A stretch of DNA of 64,000 bases from Paraescarpia echinospica (lineage: Eukaryota > Annelida > Polychaeta > Sabellida > Siboglinidae), in contig CM034534.1 of assembly GCA_020002185.1 (NCBI GenBank), positions 66,069,717-66,133,716 of the forward strand. Direction: 5' to 3'. Shown here piece after piece: positions 54,085 through 64,000 of the stretch (position 1 is its first letter; every line of letters starts with the position of its first letter). The notes beneath the pieces were generated by a model, which saw only the letters and a program-made list of their open reading frames with translations, had not been told where the DNA came from and ran no database searches. The position numbers and the translations under genes were made by a program.

Positions 54085-57000
54085 ATAGGAGAATAGAAAA
54101 CTCTGTCTCCAAACCCGGGTAGATGGAGCTCGTCAGCCTTGGAAGGCAGTCCACCTAGGAGAAGAAAATCTCTGATTCAAAACCCGGGTAGCTGGAACTC
54201 GTCAGCCTTGGATGGCAGTCCAGCTAGGAGAAGGAAAACTCTGACTCCAAACCTCCGCTGCCTTGCGGCTATACCGGATCTTGTGAAAGGCTTCGGGAGT
54301 AAACCCCGAGGAGAAATCCGGAGCTGGAGTCCCTAAGGCAGTTCGTCGTTGACTTCAACATCGTTCTGGCAACTCCTGCGACGGCACCGGTGCCAAGCCG
54401 TATGGGCTCTTGCTCTTCCCTTGGTTTACATCAGTGACGTGGAGAGGGGGGACCTGCTGCATGGGCAACAGCTTGTCTTCCATATCACCCTTGCCCAGGC
54501 CTGCGCCATGGAGAGGACACTCCATCGCCGCTGCAAAGCGACGACACAACACGAGAAGTGGCAGTTACCGGTGATAAGTCTCAGTACTCCATTGGCGTAG
54601 AGTTGAGGCGCCAGGGGTCACTTCTGACAGTGGGAGAGGTCATCGTGCCTCATTGGATAGCTACCGCCCGCTTTAAATTGGGCAGCCCCCCGGTCAATAA
54701 GGTGCTATCCCGCCACAGTTCGCCTGCCTTACTTGTGCGTGGGGCTTAGGGCTGCGAAAAGCCTGACAAGTGGACTGTAAAACCCAAGCACCAGGCAAGA
54801 AAAGTAACACAAGAAACAAGCCAGCACTAAAAGTAGGATGCTGGAACGTAAGGACCATGACCACCGGCCTATCAACGGACCTGCAGGACATGAGCGATGC
54901 ACGAAAGACGGCAGTGATCAACAACGAACTGCTGAGACTGCAAGTGGACATCGCAGCACTACAAGAGACCCGCCTTGTCGAAACCGGCTCTCTTCGAGAA
55001 AAGGATTTCACCTTCTTCTGGCGTGGAAAAGCTGCAGACGAGACCAGAGAGTACGGCGTTGGATTTGCCGAGAAGAACTCACTGCTGAACATGATAGAAC
55101 CTGGTGAGGTAGGAACAGAGAGGATTCTCACCCTACGTCTCCACACAACAGACGGGCCTGTCAGCCTCATCAGCGTCTACGCCCCCACCCTCCACTCTAC
55201 CCAGGAGGCAAAAGACGAGTTCTACGACCAGCTGCAGTCAGTCATCCAGAAAATCCCAACCACCGAAAGCCTGCTTCTACTCGGCGACTTCAATGCACGA
55301 GTCGGCGCCGACCACGCCTCCTGGCCGCGATGCCTGTGACGATTTGGAATCGGCAGCATGAACGAGAACGGGCAACGACTACTCGAGCTATGCACACTCC
55401 ACGATCTCTGCATTACTAACACCTTTTTTCAGACGAAACCGCAGCACAAAGTATCGTGGCGACATACCCGCTCCAAACGATGGCACCAGTTGGACCTGAT
55501 TCTCACGCGACGCTGTCAACTGAGAAGCGTCCTCACCACACGTTCCTATCACAGCGCTGATTGCGACACAGATCATTCGCTGGTCTGCTGTAAGATCAGG
55601 ATTCAACCCAAGAAGCTTCATCGCGCCAAACCGTCAGGGAAGCCACGTATCGACACCAGCAAGGCAAAGGACCCAGGGAAGGTGGAGATGCTTGTGAAGA
55701 GCCTGGAAGACGCCCTGCAGGCGAAGCCCCCAGAGGGAGACGCAAAGCAGAGATGGGATCACCTCAGGGACACGATCCACGGCACGGCATTCTCTGTCTT
55801 CGGCAGGAAGCAGGGGAGGATTCAGGATTGGTTCGAGGCAAATGCCACTGAACTCAACACTGTGATTGAGGAAAAGCGTGCCGCATTGCTGGAACACAAG
55901 CGACAGCCAACACAATCAACACTGCAAGCTCTTAGAGAAGCTAGGGATAAAGTGCAACGCACAGCCAGAAGATGTGCCAACGACTATTGGATACAACTCT
56001 GTGAGAGTATTCAGTTGGCAGCTGACACGGGAAACATCAGGGGTCTATACGACGGTATCAAGAAGGCCATCGGACCAACACACTGCAAGACAGCTCCACT
56101 CAAATAAACTACTGGTGAAACCATCACAGACAAGAGCAAGCAAATGGAGAGGTGGGTGGAGCATTACTCGGACTTGTACGGCAGGGAGAACACCATCTCA
56201 GACGCCAAACTGGAAGCTGTGGAGCGCTTGACTGTCATGGAGAAGCTAGACGAGACGCCAAGCCTGGAGGAGCTCAGCAAAGCCATAGACGGCCTGCCCA
56301 CAGGAAAAGCGCCAGGGCTGGATGGAATCCCAGCAGAAGTCATCAAAAGTGCAAAGGGACCACTCCTTGAACACCTGCACGCTCTGCTCTGTCAGTGCTG
56401 GGTGGAAGGGGAAGTTCCCCAGGACATGAGAGACTGTAATATCATCACCCTGTACAAGAACAAAGGAGATCGCAGTGACTGCAATAACTACAGGGGGATC
56501 TCCTTGCTGAGCATCGTCGGCAAAGTATTCGCCCGCGTGGTCCTGAACAGACTTCAGAAGCTGGCTGACAGGGTATATCCAGAGTCACAATGCGGCTTCA
56601 GGTCGGAACGCACCACGATCGACATGATATTCTCCCTGCGACAGCTCCAGGAGAAATGCAGAGAGCATAAGCAGTCACTCTACATAGCATTCATAGACCT
56701 GACAAAGGCCTTTGACCTCGTGAGCCGCGATGGCCTCTTCAAAGTCCTCGCAAGGATTGGATGTCCACTAAAGCTTCTGAGCGTGATTCAGTCATTCCAC
56801 AGAGGTATGAGAGGAGTCGTCCAGGTCGACGGGTCATCATCACCTCCATTCGACGTGAAAAGCGGAGTCAAGCAGGGGTGCGTGCTTGCCCCTACCCTCT
56901 TTGGCATCTACTTTGCAGTCATGCTAAAGCATGCCTTCAGAACATCAACTGACGGAATCTACCTCCACACTAGGTCAGATGGCAAACTTTACAGCTTGTC

Positions 57001-58030
57001 CAGATTGAAAGCAAAGACCAAGATCCGTGAGGTTCTCATCAGAGACATGCTGTTCGCAGATGATGCTGCCTTGACAGCTCACGAAGAGCAACATCTTCAA
57101 AATCTTATGGATTGCTTCTCCCAAGCCTGCGAGGACTTCAGACTGACAATCAGTCTAAAGAAGACAAATATCATGAGCCAGGACACCGAAAGCCTGCCAG
57201 CCATCACCATAAACAACTACCAGCTGGATGTGGTGAAGGAATTCACATATCTCGGCTCAACAATGACCGACAACCTCTCCATGGACTCCGAAATCAGCAG
57301 ACGGATTGGCCGAGCCACATCAACGCTTGCCAGGTTCTCAAAGAGGGTCTGGGACAACGCCAAACTGACCCTGAACACCAAGATGACTGTCTACAGAGCC
57401 TGTGTCCTCAGTGCCCTCTTATATGGCAGCGAATCATGGACTCTGTACTCGAGGCAAGAAAGGAGGCTCAACACTTTCCACATGCGCAGCCTGAGGCGGA
57501 TTCTGGGCATCAAATGGTCGGACCGCATAACAAATAACGAGGTCTTCCGACGTGCTGCCACACCCAGCATCTATACTCTGCTACGACAACGTCGCCTTCG
57601 CTGGCTGGGACACGTCCGCAGGATGCAGGACGGCAGGATCCCCAAGGACCTACTATATGGCGAGCTCACAACAGGCAAGAGAGCTCGGGGCCGCCCCCAA
57701 CTCCGATTCAAAGATGTCTGTAAAAGAGACATGAAGGCCCTTGACATGGACATTGGCGGATGGGAAGACCTTGCCCAGGATCGCTCCCGCTGGAGACAGG
57801 AACTGAATCGCAGCCTGCGCAGAGGGGAAAAGAAGTTGCAACTTGCGTCAGACGAACGGAGAGTGAGACGCATAAACGGCCAGCAAGCTCCACCTGCAGA
57901 CACCGCTTTCAAGTGCAACCGCTGCGACAGGGACTGTCATTCCCGCATCGGCCTGCACAGCCACAACAGGCGCTGTTCCAGTGCCAACTGACTTTTCAGG
58001 GCGCAGAACCATGGCCACTTGTGACCGACG
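54085..58030 (+). mobile_element. APE-type non-LTR retrotransposon, nearly intact coding region
   Basis: The 5' region has three ~67-bp repeats (GGAACTCGTCAGCCTTGG-type, 54087-54260). One long reading frame (54770-57991) follows. Both flanks are TTATAC-type satellite. The endonuclease-RT-finger order fits the RTE/CR1-related elements often mislabelled 'craniofacial development protein 2-like'; I leave the clade open. Confidence 0.9.
54770..57991 (+). pseudogene. LINE endonuclease-reverse transcriptase with two in-frame stops
   Basis: A single frame is interrupted only by TGA (55337-55339) and TAA (56105-56107). The first part is an APE endonuclease: KVGCWNVRTM, DIAALQETR, VSLISVYAPT and LLLLGDFNARVG. 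The middle part has SWRHTRSKRWHQLDLIL and DCDTDHSLVCCK, completing the endonuclease, then a helical linker. The last 615 codons carry the reverse transcriptase: GKAPGLDGIPAEVIK, NYRGISLLS, CGFRSERTTIDMIF, FIDLTKAFD, GVKQGCVLAPTLF and the catalytic LFADDAALT, then the thumb region and a C-terminal finger CNRCDRDCHSRIGLHSH. The true start codon is not clear. It is a recent copy, needing only two reversions in sequence terms to be open. Confidence 0.9.
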
Positions 58031-58109
58031 GTCCGACGGTAAGATACACGATAACTTATACATTATACTTTCAACTAGTTACACATTATACACTACACAT
58101 CATACTTTA

Positions 58110-59205
58110 AAATGCATTAGACACAACATAGTAGAGACAGTTAACAATACACCAAGTATTATCATTAATAACATTTACATTCACAGTCTATATGGCTTTT
58201 CAACATACACATAAACACTTTTTAATTTTAAATTATGAATCCAGTTGTCATCATTATAATTGCTTTATTTGTAATTTGTAATACGTATTGAAATGTTTAC
58301 TTAAGTGTCCATATATACGTCAATTTGTACAAGAGTACATATAATCAGTCCTTGTATTATATATGTATTGATACACTGAGTAATTATCAACTGTAAAACA
58401 AGTCATATGCTATTCTGATTTGTGACATGTAAATTTAGTAGTTTGTTTCTATTTATGGGGTGGCTCCTGTGCTAGCGATATTATATATCTTAATGGAAGT
58501 CTCCCGACCTTATCTATTACTTACGTTATTCATTGTATATGTATCGTATTTATAGGTCAAATAAATTGATTCTGAGTTCTTTGTACATTACACCTTATAC
58601 ATTATACCCTACATACGTTACATTATACATTATACCTTATACGTTATGTATTATGCATTATACATTATTATTTTTACCACACTCACGAACAAAAATGGTA
58701 AGAACTTACGACGCTCTCGCATTCAAGTTGGAAAACGTGTGGACATTCAATAACCACACGGCGAAATAATTTTACTTTTTTATCTGAATTATGATCAAAC
58801 TACAGCTGTTACTCAGAAAACGCAGTGTTAATCACGTCACGGCGATGTATGGCAAACGTTCGTGCCACAAAAAAAGAAGAAGCATTATTTTGTGTAATAA
58901 ATAAACTTATTTTATAAAATACATTAATTTTTATCTATATAAATTATGATTGTCAAGGCTTAATTGACTTATATTTCACCCATACCACAGTTGTGCTTGT
59001 GTGTACGTGTATGTGCGTGTGTGCTCATCAGAGTAGTCGGGTGAACGCGTCTCCGTGAGCGGGTGTGCTCGTGTGTGCGTGCTTACTTGCGTGCGTTCGT
59101 GTATGTTACAAGGGGAGACAATGCAATTAGTGTGGAATTTGAGTTTCCAGTATTATACAAATATGTTATTTTTGAACTGATGTTTATTATATTAATCATT
59201 CAACC
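58110..59205. other. No gene seen
   Basis: AT-rich; a further TTATAC cluster at 58575-58675 and a GT-rich microsatellite-like stretch at 58990-59110. Confidence 0.5.
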
Positions 59206-59209
59206 ACAA

Positions 59210-60635
59210 TCTGCTAAGATAGTGAAAGGCTCACAATAAATATTTACTTGTAATTGTACAAAATATGTCCAAAATAAACTTTGGTTCATCCCTCAACTGC
59301 CGCCAAAAAGAAAATTATAAGACAATCGTTTACGCGAACGAAATAAGAAGCTAATTGAATACCAGTATCATATGAAATATATACGGAATATATTTCAAAT
59401 GCAAATACATAATAGGTGTGATTGCCATAAAGAAACAGCTCAAGGCCATCCAAATGTTACGTGTAACCTCTCGTGGTCTCGGTGAACACGAAGAAGAAAA
59501 TTTTATTAACATAAACGTATGTTAAAGGTTATATATAAACTTACGATGTTTGGCAAAGCAATGGTACTCCCTGCGCGGACACGACGAGAATGAAAATAAT
59601 TTTTCCAAGATGAATGGGTATGCTACGTGGCGAATATAACCCCCGGTTGGGGGCATGGCATATAAAAAAAAAAAAAAACACACAAGTGCCGAGATGCAAA
59701 ATAACATACTGCAGGTCATGGGTAAGACAATCGTACAATGAATTGCTAGCTGCTTGCGGAATTTGGAATTTTTAGTATGCACGGCTAAGAGAGTGAACGT
59801 CTTGGAATTTGCACAAAGCGGGTTGACGAAAACGTTTAACAATTAGAATGCGTTGATGCTTCATCCATAACAGCCATGCGCAAGGACTGTTTAATACGAA
59901 TTTGACAGCTAGTTTATAATCTCATGAATTTATAACACTGGGCTCCCAATGTCAACAGCTGAGCAATATGTTTATATATGACACAACGGAGGGGCGTACC
60001 ATGAGGGTACCAACGGGAAATTTTACATATGCATTTATGTGTCAAATACGTAAGGGGTGTGAAATAAAAAAACACTAACAACACAACATTACGATATATG
60101 TGGGCCGCAGCGAAAGTCAAAGGTACACAAAGGTACAACCGTTCTTCGACTTGACACAATGATCGTTGTTATCAGCGTCTGTTGAAGACACACGATCCAA
60201 GTTACTCAATCATCATCTAAATATAGGGTGACTCAAAGATAGACGGAAACTGGAGACTACTGTTTTGTTAACAAATTCCGAACTCGCCATAGCCACTGCT
60301 TTTGCAGACGTGCACCGAATTCGCACACATAAAACAAAGTGGGGGCATGTCTTACCTTTTCCGTTATGTTTACAATATTATCTACAGTAGAGCGCAGTAC
60401 CTCATATTGTTATGAAAATCCGTTGATCTTTCTTGTATGATATGTTTACACTTTTCACGACCAAAGAATAACACTACACTTCTCAAAGTGACAACGTGAA
60501 AAAGAACGATCGGACAGAGAAACCTTTCGACGACAAGCCCACACATATGGAATAGCTTTCCAAAGTGTGTGCGGTAAGCTGGAACAATAACTGCATTCCT
60601 GAAAACAATATTAAAACACACGTATTTCACCTGTA
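59210..60635 (-). repeat. Diverged inverted copy of part of the 2.87-kb duplicated unit
   Basis: Reverse complement of roughly 26930-28340: GTTTACGCGAACGAAAT at 59327 pairs with TTCGTTCGCGTAAACGATTG at ~28205, and the CGATCGGACAG region at ~60508 pairs with the CTGTCCGATCGTTCTC region at ~27025. Many substitutions and small indels. It shows that the duplicated unit includes a dispersed repeat family. Confidence 0.85.
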
Positions 60636-60639
60636 TGGA

Positions 60640-61110
60640 TACATGAATACGATTACGTGGCGCATATTGTGACGACTGCTCAAATAAACCTTATACCTAG
60701 CGTTAGAACTAATTTCGACATATGAGTTAATGATCGATGCAGTCAAGTAAACGATATGTTATCTGATATCAACAACAACACGACGCAATCCTCAACAGAC
60801 CAGGCGTGGGTAAGAGGCACGAAGTCCAACGTGTGGAAGGAGATAATTGACTTACTCTTTATACCGGTTTATTTTTTCAATGTGAAAAATCCCTACAAAT
60901 GAGAATGATGCGTTTCGTTCTTTGAACCGTTATGTAACTGGATATGTGGACGGGTCTTCGATAACAGCTGAGGTCACAAAGACACGTTCGTCACGTGACG
61001 TCGTACACGTATAAACAGCAAGCATTAGATACGTAGAACACTGTGATTGGCGGCAGTAACATGTCGGCGAGGAACAAACACGGACAAGGGCGCCTTCTGT
61101 CGTGAGTGTA
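60640..61110. other. No gene seen
   Basis: AT-rich; a GTCACGTGACGTCGTACACG patch near 60995 contains CACGTG and TGACGT motifs but no exon follows. Confidence 0.4.
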
Positions 61111-61116
61111 TTTATA

Positions 61117-61395
61117 AACTCTGGGGACAGGGAGCAAGAGAGTTGATATCAAATAGACGGAGAAAGATGGATAGGTCAGCTAAATGTTGATACACACATT
61201 TATGCCACTTAAGAAAGAACAAAGGACTCAAAGTGAAGTTAATGAAATTATACTATAATTGAATAGCAACAAGTATTGTTTATAACAGTAGTAGTCGACC
61301 TTACCTTAAGGGAATAATAACAAAAATTTGTTGAATTAATACTACTAGCTTACAACCAAGCACGGACCAACAAATCAAGGAGAGCTTTCATAACC
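61117..61395 (+). repeat. ~275-bp direct repeat, copy 1
   Basis: Starts CTCTGGGGACAGGGAGC and ends near CTTTCATAA; matched by 61713-61990 at an offset of ~597 bases with moderate divergence. Confidence 0.85.
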
Positions 61396-61712
61396 ATTCC
61401 ACCATGTTTAGCATAATCTCCTTCCCGCTGAATATGTCGTTTCTGCAGTCGTCATACGTTACGGCATTGCATGCAACATGTGATCATTCCGTGGCGTCAC
61501 CTGGAAATGACTGAACATTTAATTTGGACACTGAAAAAAGAAAATTTATCTAAATAACAACGCTTGTTGTTTTGAAATGCATTGCCAAATGGTATGTTTG
61601 AAGTTATTTGTTCAAGGACATGAATGAGCATAGAAAGAGGCGAGTGGACTTGGGCTCCTGGGAAGATATATATAGCTCAAGTATACAATATAGTTAATAA
61701 TTCAGAGACCAG

Positions 61713-61990
61713 ACTCTGGGGACAGGGAGCTTAAGAGTGAATATCAAATAGATGGTGAAAGATGGATAGGTCAAAGAAATATTGATATACGTATTTATGT
61801 CACTTAAGAAAAAATACATGATGACCCAAAGTGAAGTTAATGAAGTGACACTATGATTGGATAGCAAAATGTATTGTTTTTCACAGTAGCCGTCGACCAT
61901 ACCTTAAGAGGAATAATAATCCATATTAGTTGAATTAATACTACTAGCTTACAACCAAGCACGGACCAACATTTCAAGGACAGCTGTCAT
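61713..61990 (+). repeat. ~275-bp direct repeat, copy 2
   Basis: Second copy of 61117-61395, sharing GATGGATAGGTCA, ACTACTAGCTTACAACCAAG and CACGGACCAACA. Confidence 0.85.
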
Positions 61991-62129
61991 AATAATTACT
62001 AGTAGGGTGTCTTAGGGGAAGTATCGTTATTTGCGGGACAAACGCATGACAATTGGACCATATTATTATGTAAATTGTCACGACGAATCCGATTAGGGGC
62101 TGCTCCAATAACAACACAGTTTCTGTAAG

Positions 62130-62544
62130 TATGTACGAATGTTTGTGTGTAATTATGTATGTATGCATGTGTGTGTGCATGAATGTATGTTCATGAGTTT
62201 GAATTTCAAGGTCAAATATTGTTTTACTAAAACACCGCTGCTTTTATATATATGAATGTGTGCGTACTACTTATGCATGTATGTGTGTATGTATGTATGC
62301 ATATGTGTATGTATGTGTGAATGTATGTATGTATGTATGCATGCATGTATATTATTTACTTTGAATGTCATGGTAAAATGTTACTGAACGTGAAATGTAT
62401 ATATATATATATATATATATACAATAATTAATTTTGTTTACTACTATCACTGTTTTTGTACATATGAATGTACGTGTGTATTTATGCATTTATGCATCCA
62501 TGCATGTCTGCATATATGTATGTATATAAGTATGTATAAAAAAG

Positions 62545-62623
<79 letters not shown>

Positions 62624-62640
62624 GATTGCGCATGTGCATT
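62130..62640. repeat. Compound microsatellite (TATG)n/(TA)n/(TG)n
   Basis: GTATGTATGCATGTGTG-like runs, then two long (TA)n tracts with an embedded (TG)n at 62570-62581. Frames across it are artefacts. Confidence 0.95.
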
Positions 62641-62689
62641 TGTGGATACAAACGTGTCTATTAGTAGACATGTAAGTACGTAAGTATTG

Positions 62690-63470
62690 TTTTTACCTTT
62701 TTATTTTATCGTTCATAATAAATATAATCATGTTTTACCTCGTGATACAGGAACACGTGAAAGGTTCAGTATTAAAGCGCGTGCATCGCGCTGCATAAGG
62801 CCTTCTGCTTTTGTATCGGCACTACAAAAGTTCCTGGCACGCCTTGGTAGCGTCGGGAAGCGTTGTCCAAATAGGATAATTTCTTCCATCCACGAAATTC
62901 TACCCAAAATTCTTGGGAGACGTCATATCCGGCCAAGCCACACAACTCAAACTTCAGACAAAGCCTTCCAAGCCGATCTTTCCCCACGCCATGGAACGCT
63001 GAAACGAGACCACAGCCCTTCATGGCAGAATCCCCTTGGCCTTCCGCTCTCCAAGGTAACAAACGATACTGACGTATATGTCTCTGATGCTTCGCCCTCT
63101 TCCAAATGAAACCAAAAGTTGGAAGATCCCGACGGTTGCTTTCAAACAGAAGAACATCCCAACGAAGATGACGACAACATCCGTGTCTACAGAGTGCGCA
63201 CTCACTGTCGTATCCCTTACTGTAGAACACACAGAGAGTCGTACATTGCAGGCGTGTTTGTCTCGTCGTGAGAATATAACTCAACCATGACTGTTCCATG
63301 AGGAGCTATACTGTCATCATTTATATCGCTCACCACCTTGTTTTCTCATCACTGCTCCGTTTGGATTTCTTCTCCAAGAAACTTGAATGGCTTGTCCTTG
63401 TTTTTTTGTAATCCCACAGGAACTGTGGCCACGACGATGCAGATACGCGTGTGATGTATATATATATATA
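62690..63470. other. Unassigned region with open frames on both strands
   Basis: A 175-codon ATG frame runs 63299 to 62772 on the - strand, and a 140-codon frame at 62687-63109 on the +. The + frame continues after a TGA as an acidic/Arg stretch (TEEHPNEDDDNIRVYRV). Higher GC than its surroundings suggests former coding sequence or a transposon piece; I recognise no family and cannot choose the strand. Confidence 0.25.
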
Positions 63471-63474
63471 TATA

Positions 63475-63962
63475 TATGCTAGAAAGAGTGCAGAGGAGAG
63501 CAACTAAAATGATACCAAAACTGAGTTACGAAATACGCCAACAAATGTGGTTTAACAACACTAGAAACCAGGAGAGTGAGAGGAGATCAGATAGAAATGT
63601 TTAAAATACTGAAAGGTTATGAAAATATTGATAGAAATAGTTTGTTCTCAGTTAAGAAAGATAGAAGGACCAGAGGACATGAAGTTACATTAGTAAAGGA
63701 GCAGTGTAGATTAGTTATAAGAAAGTTCTCATTCTCATAAAGGACTTTAAATGATTGGAACAGATTATCTCCTGATTGTGTTGGTTTTGGTAGCGTGAAT
63801 ATGTTTACGAATAAAATCGACACATACCTTAAATGGGCGGGATACATGTAGATAAAAAGTATTGGACTCTCGATAAGCCAAAAGGCTTCCTTGTCCACCT
63901 GCCATCTAGAGTTCATTTTCTGGATGGCCATGTTGTTAAATCTTGTTAATAAATTATCGTAT
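63475..63962 (+). mobile_element. 3' fragment of the CR1-like LINE
   Basis: Matches 42982-43470 closely: GCTAGAAAGAGTGCAGAGGA, ACTAAAATGATACCAAAACT, GAAAATATTGATA, CTCTCGATAAGCCAAA and the CTTGTTAAA tail. Preceded by (TA)n. Confidence 0.88.
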
Positions 63963-64000
63963 GATCGAGCAGATGGACGTAGATTAGCGAAAAGAAAAAT

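Noticed and set aside
62447..62675. Open frames across 62.4-62.7 kb on both strands
   Set aside because: They consist of Tyr/Ile/Val runs from (TA)n and (TG)n repeats.

Overview
The window is eukaryotic DNA, most likely from a marine invertebrate. It has spliced genes with GT-AG introns, AATAAA poly(A) signals, several APE-type non-LTR retrotransposons, a tRNA-derived SINE and AT-rich intergenic DNA. The species cannot be named from the sequence. The first ~12.6 kb is different: GC-rich, CpG-rich, gene-dense, and apparently one end of an integrated Maverick/Polinton/adintovirus-like DNA element (old and partly broken).

Region 1 (1-12.6 kb), viral-type element. On the + strand: the C-terminal part of a capsid-type protein of the invertebrate 'F54H12.2-like' family, then an adenain-like cysteine protease with one in-frame TAG. 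Converging on the - strand: a protein-primed-type DNA polymerase B with N-terminal zinc fingers, split by one in-frame TAG (5691 to 1540). A second - strand unit (TATA at 8149-8155, poly(A) at 6010-6015) holds an RPA-like OB-fold/zinc-ribbon reading frame. It also holds a series of short frames, each beginning in phase 0 at a 3' splice site and each following a stop codon by 5-27 bases. A strong phase-0 donor (GTGAGT, 7755) lies upstream, which suggests one shared N-terminal exon spliced to alternative C-terminal exons. Three ~260 bp repeats separate this unit from a divergent + strand spliced gene (9080-10011). A second spliced + strand gene (11216-12493) carries a zinc finger and a Cys/His motif.

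Region 2 (12.7-20.7 kb), a giant inverted repeat. Two arms of ~3.6 and ~4.3 kb flank a 74 bp spacer (16301-16374). The outer arms are arrays of 24-, ~31- and 63-bp repeats; the inner ~1.1 kb is unique sequence. A diverged single copy of the inner arm sits at 52.87-53.56 kb, so the arm end belongs to a dispersed family. A CTAGCGGATA-type motif shared by the arms and the gene region suggests that the arms are the terminal repeats of the viral-type element.

Region 3 (20.7-64 kb), host DNA rich in retroelements: an L2/CR1-like LINE (22.7-24.9 kb); a near-identical 2.87 kb tandem duplication (25.87-31.60 kb) with a diverged inverted third copy (59.2-60.6 kb); a tRNA-SINE (32.24-32.55 kb); a decayed APE endonuclease (37-38 kb); CR1-like LINEs (40.8-43.5 and 63.5-63.96 kb); a deleted L2-like LINE (43.6-45.4 kb); a CpG-rich promoter with a small two-exon gene (45.44-46.34 kb); a broken Ulp1/C48 protease-PHD gene (49.1-50.4 kb); and an APE/RT LINE with only two nonsense codons (54.1-58.0 kb). 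The rest has no gene I can support.
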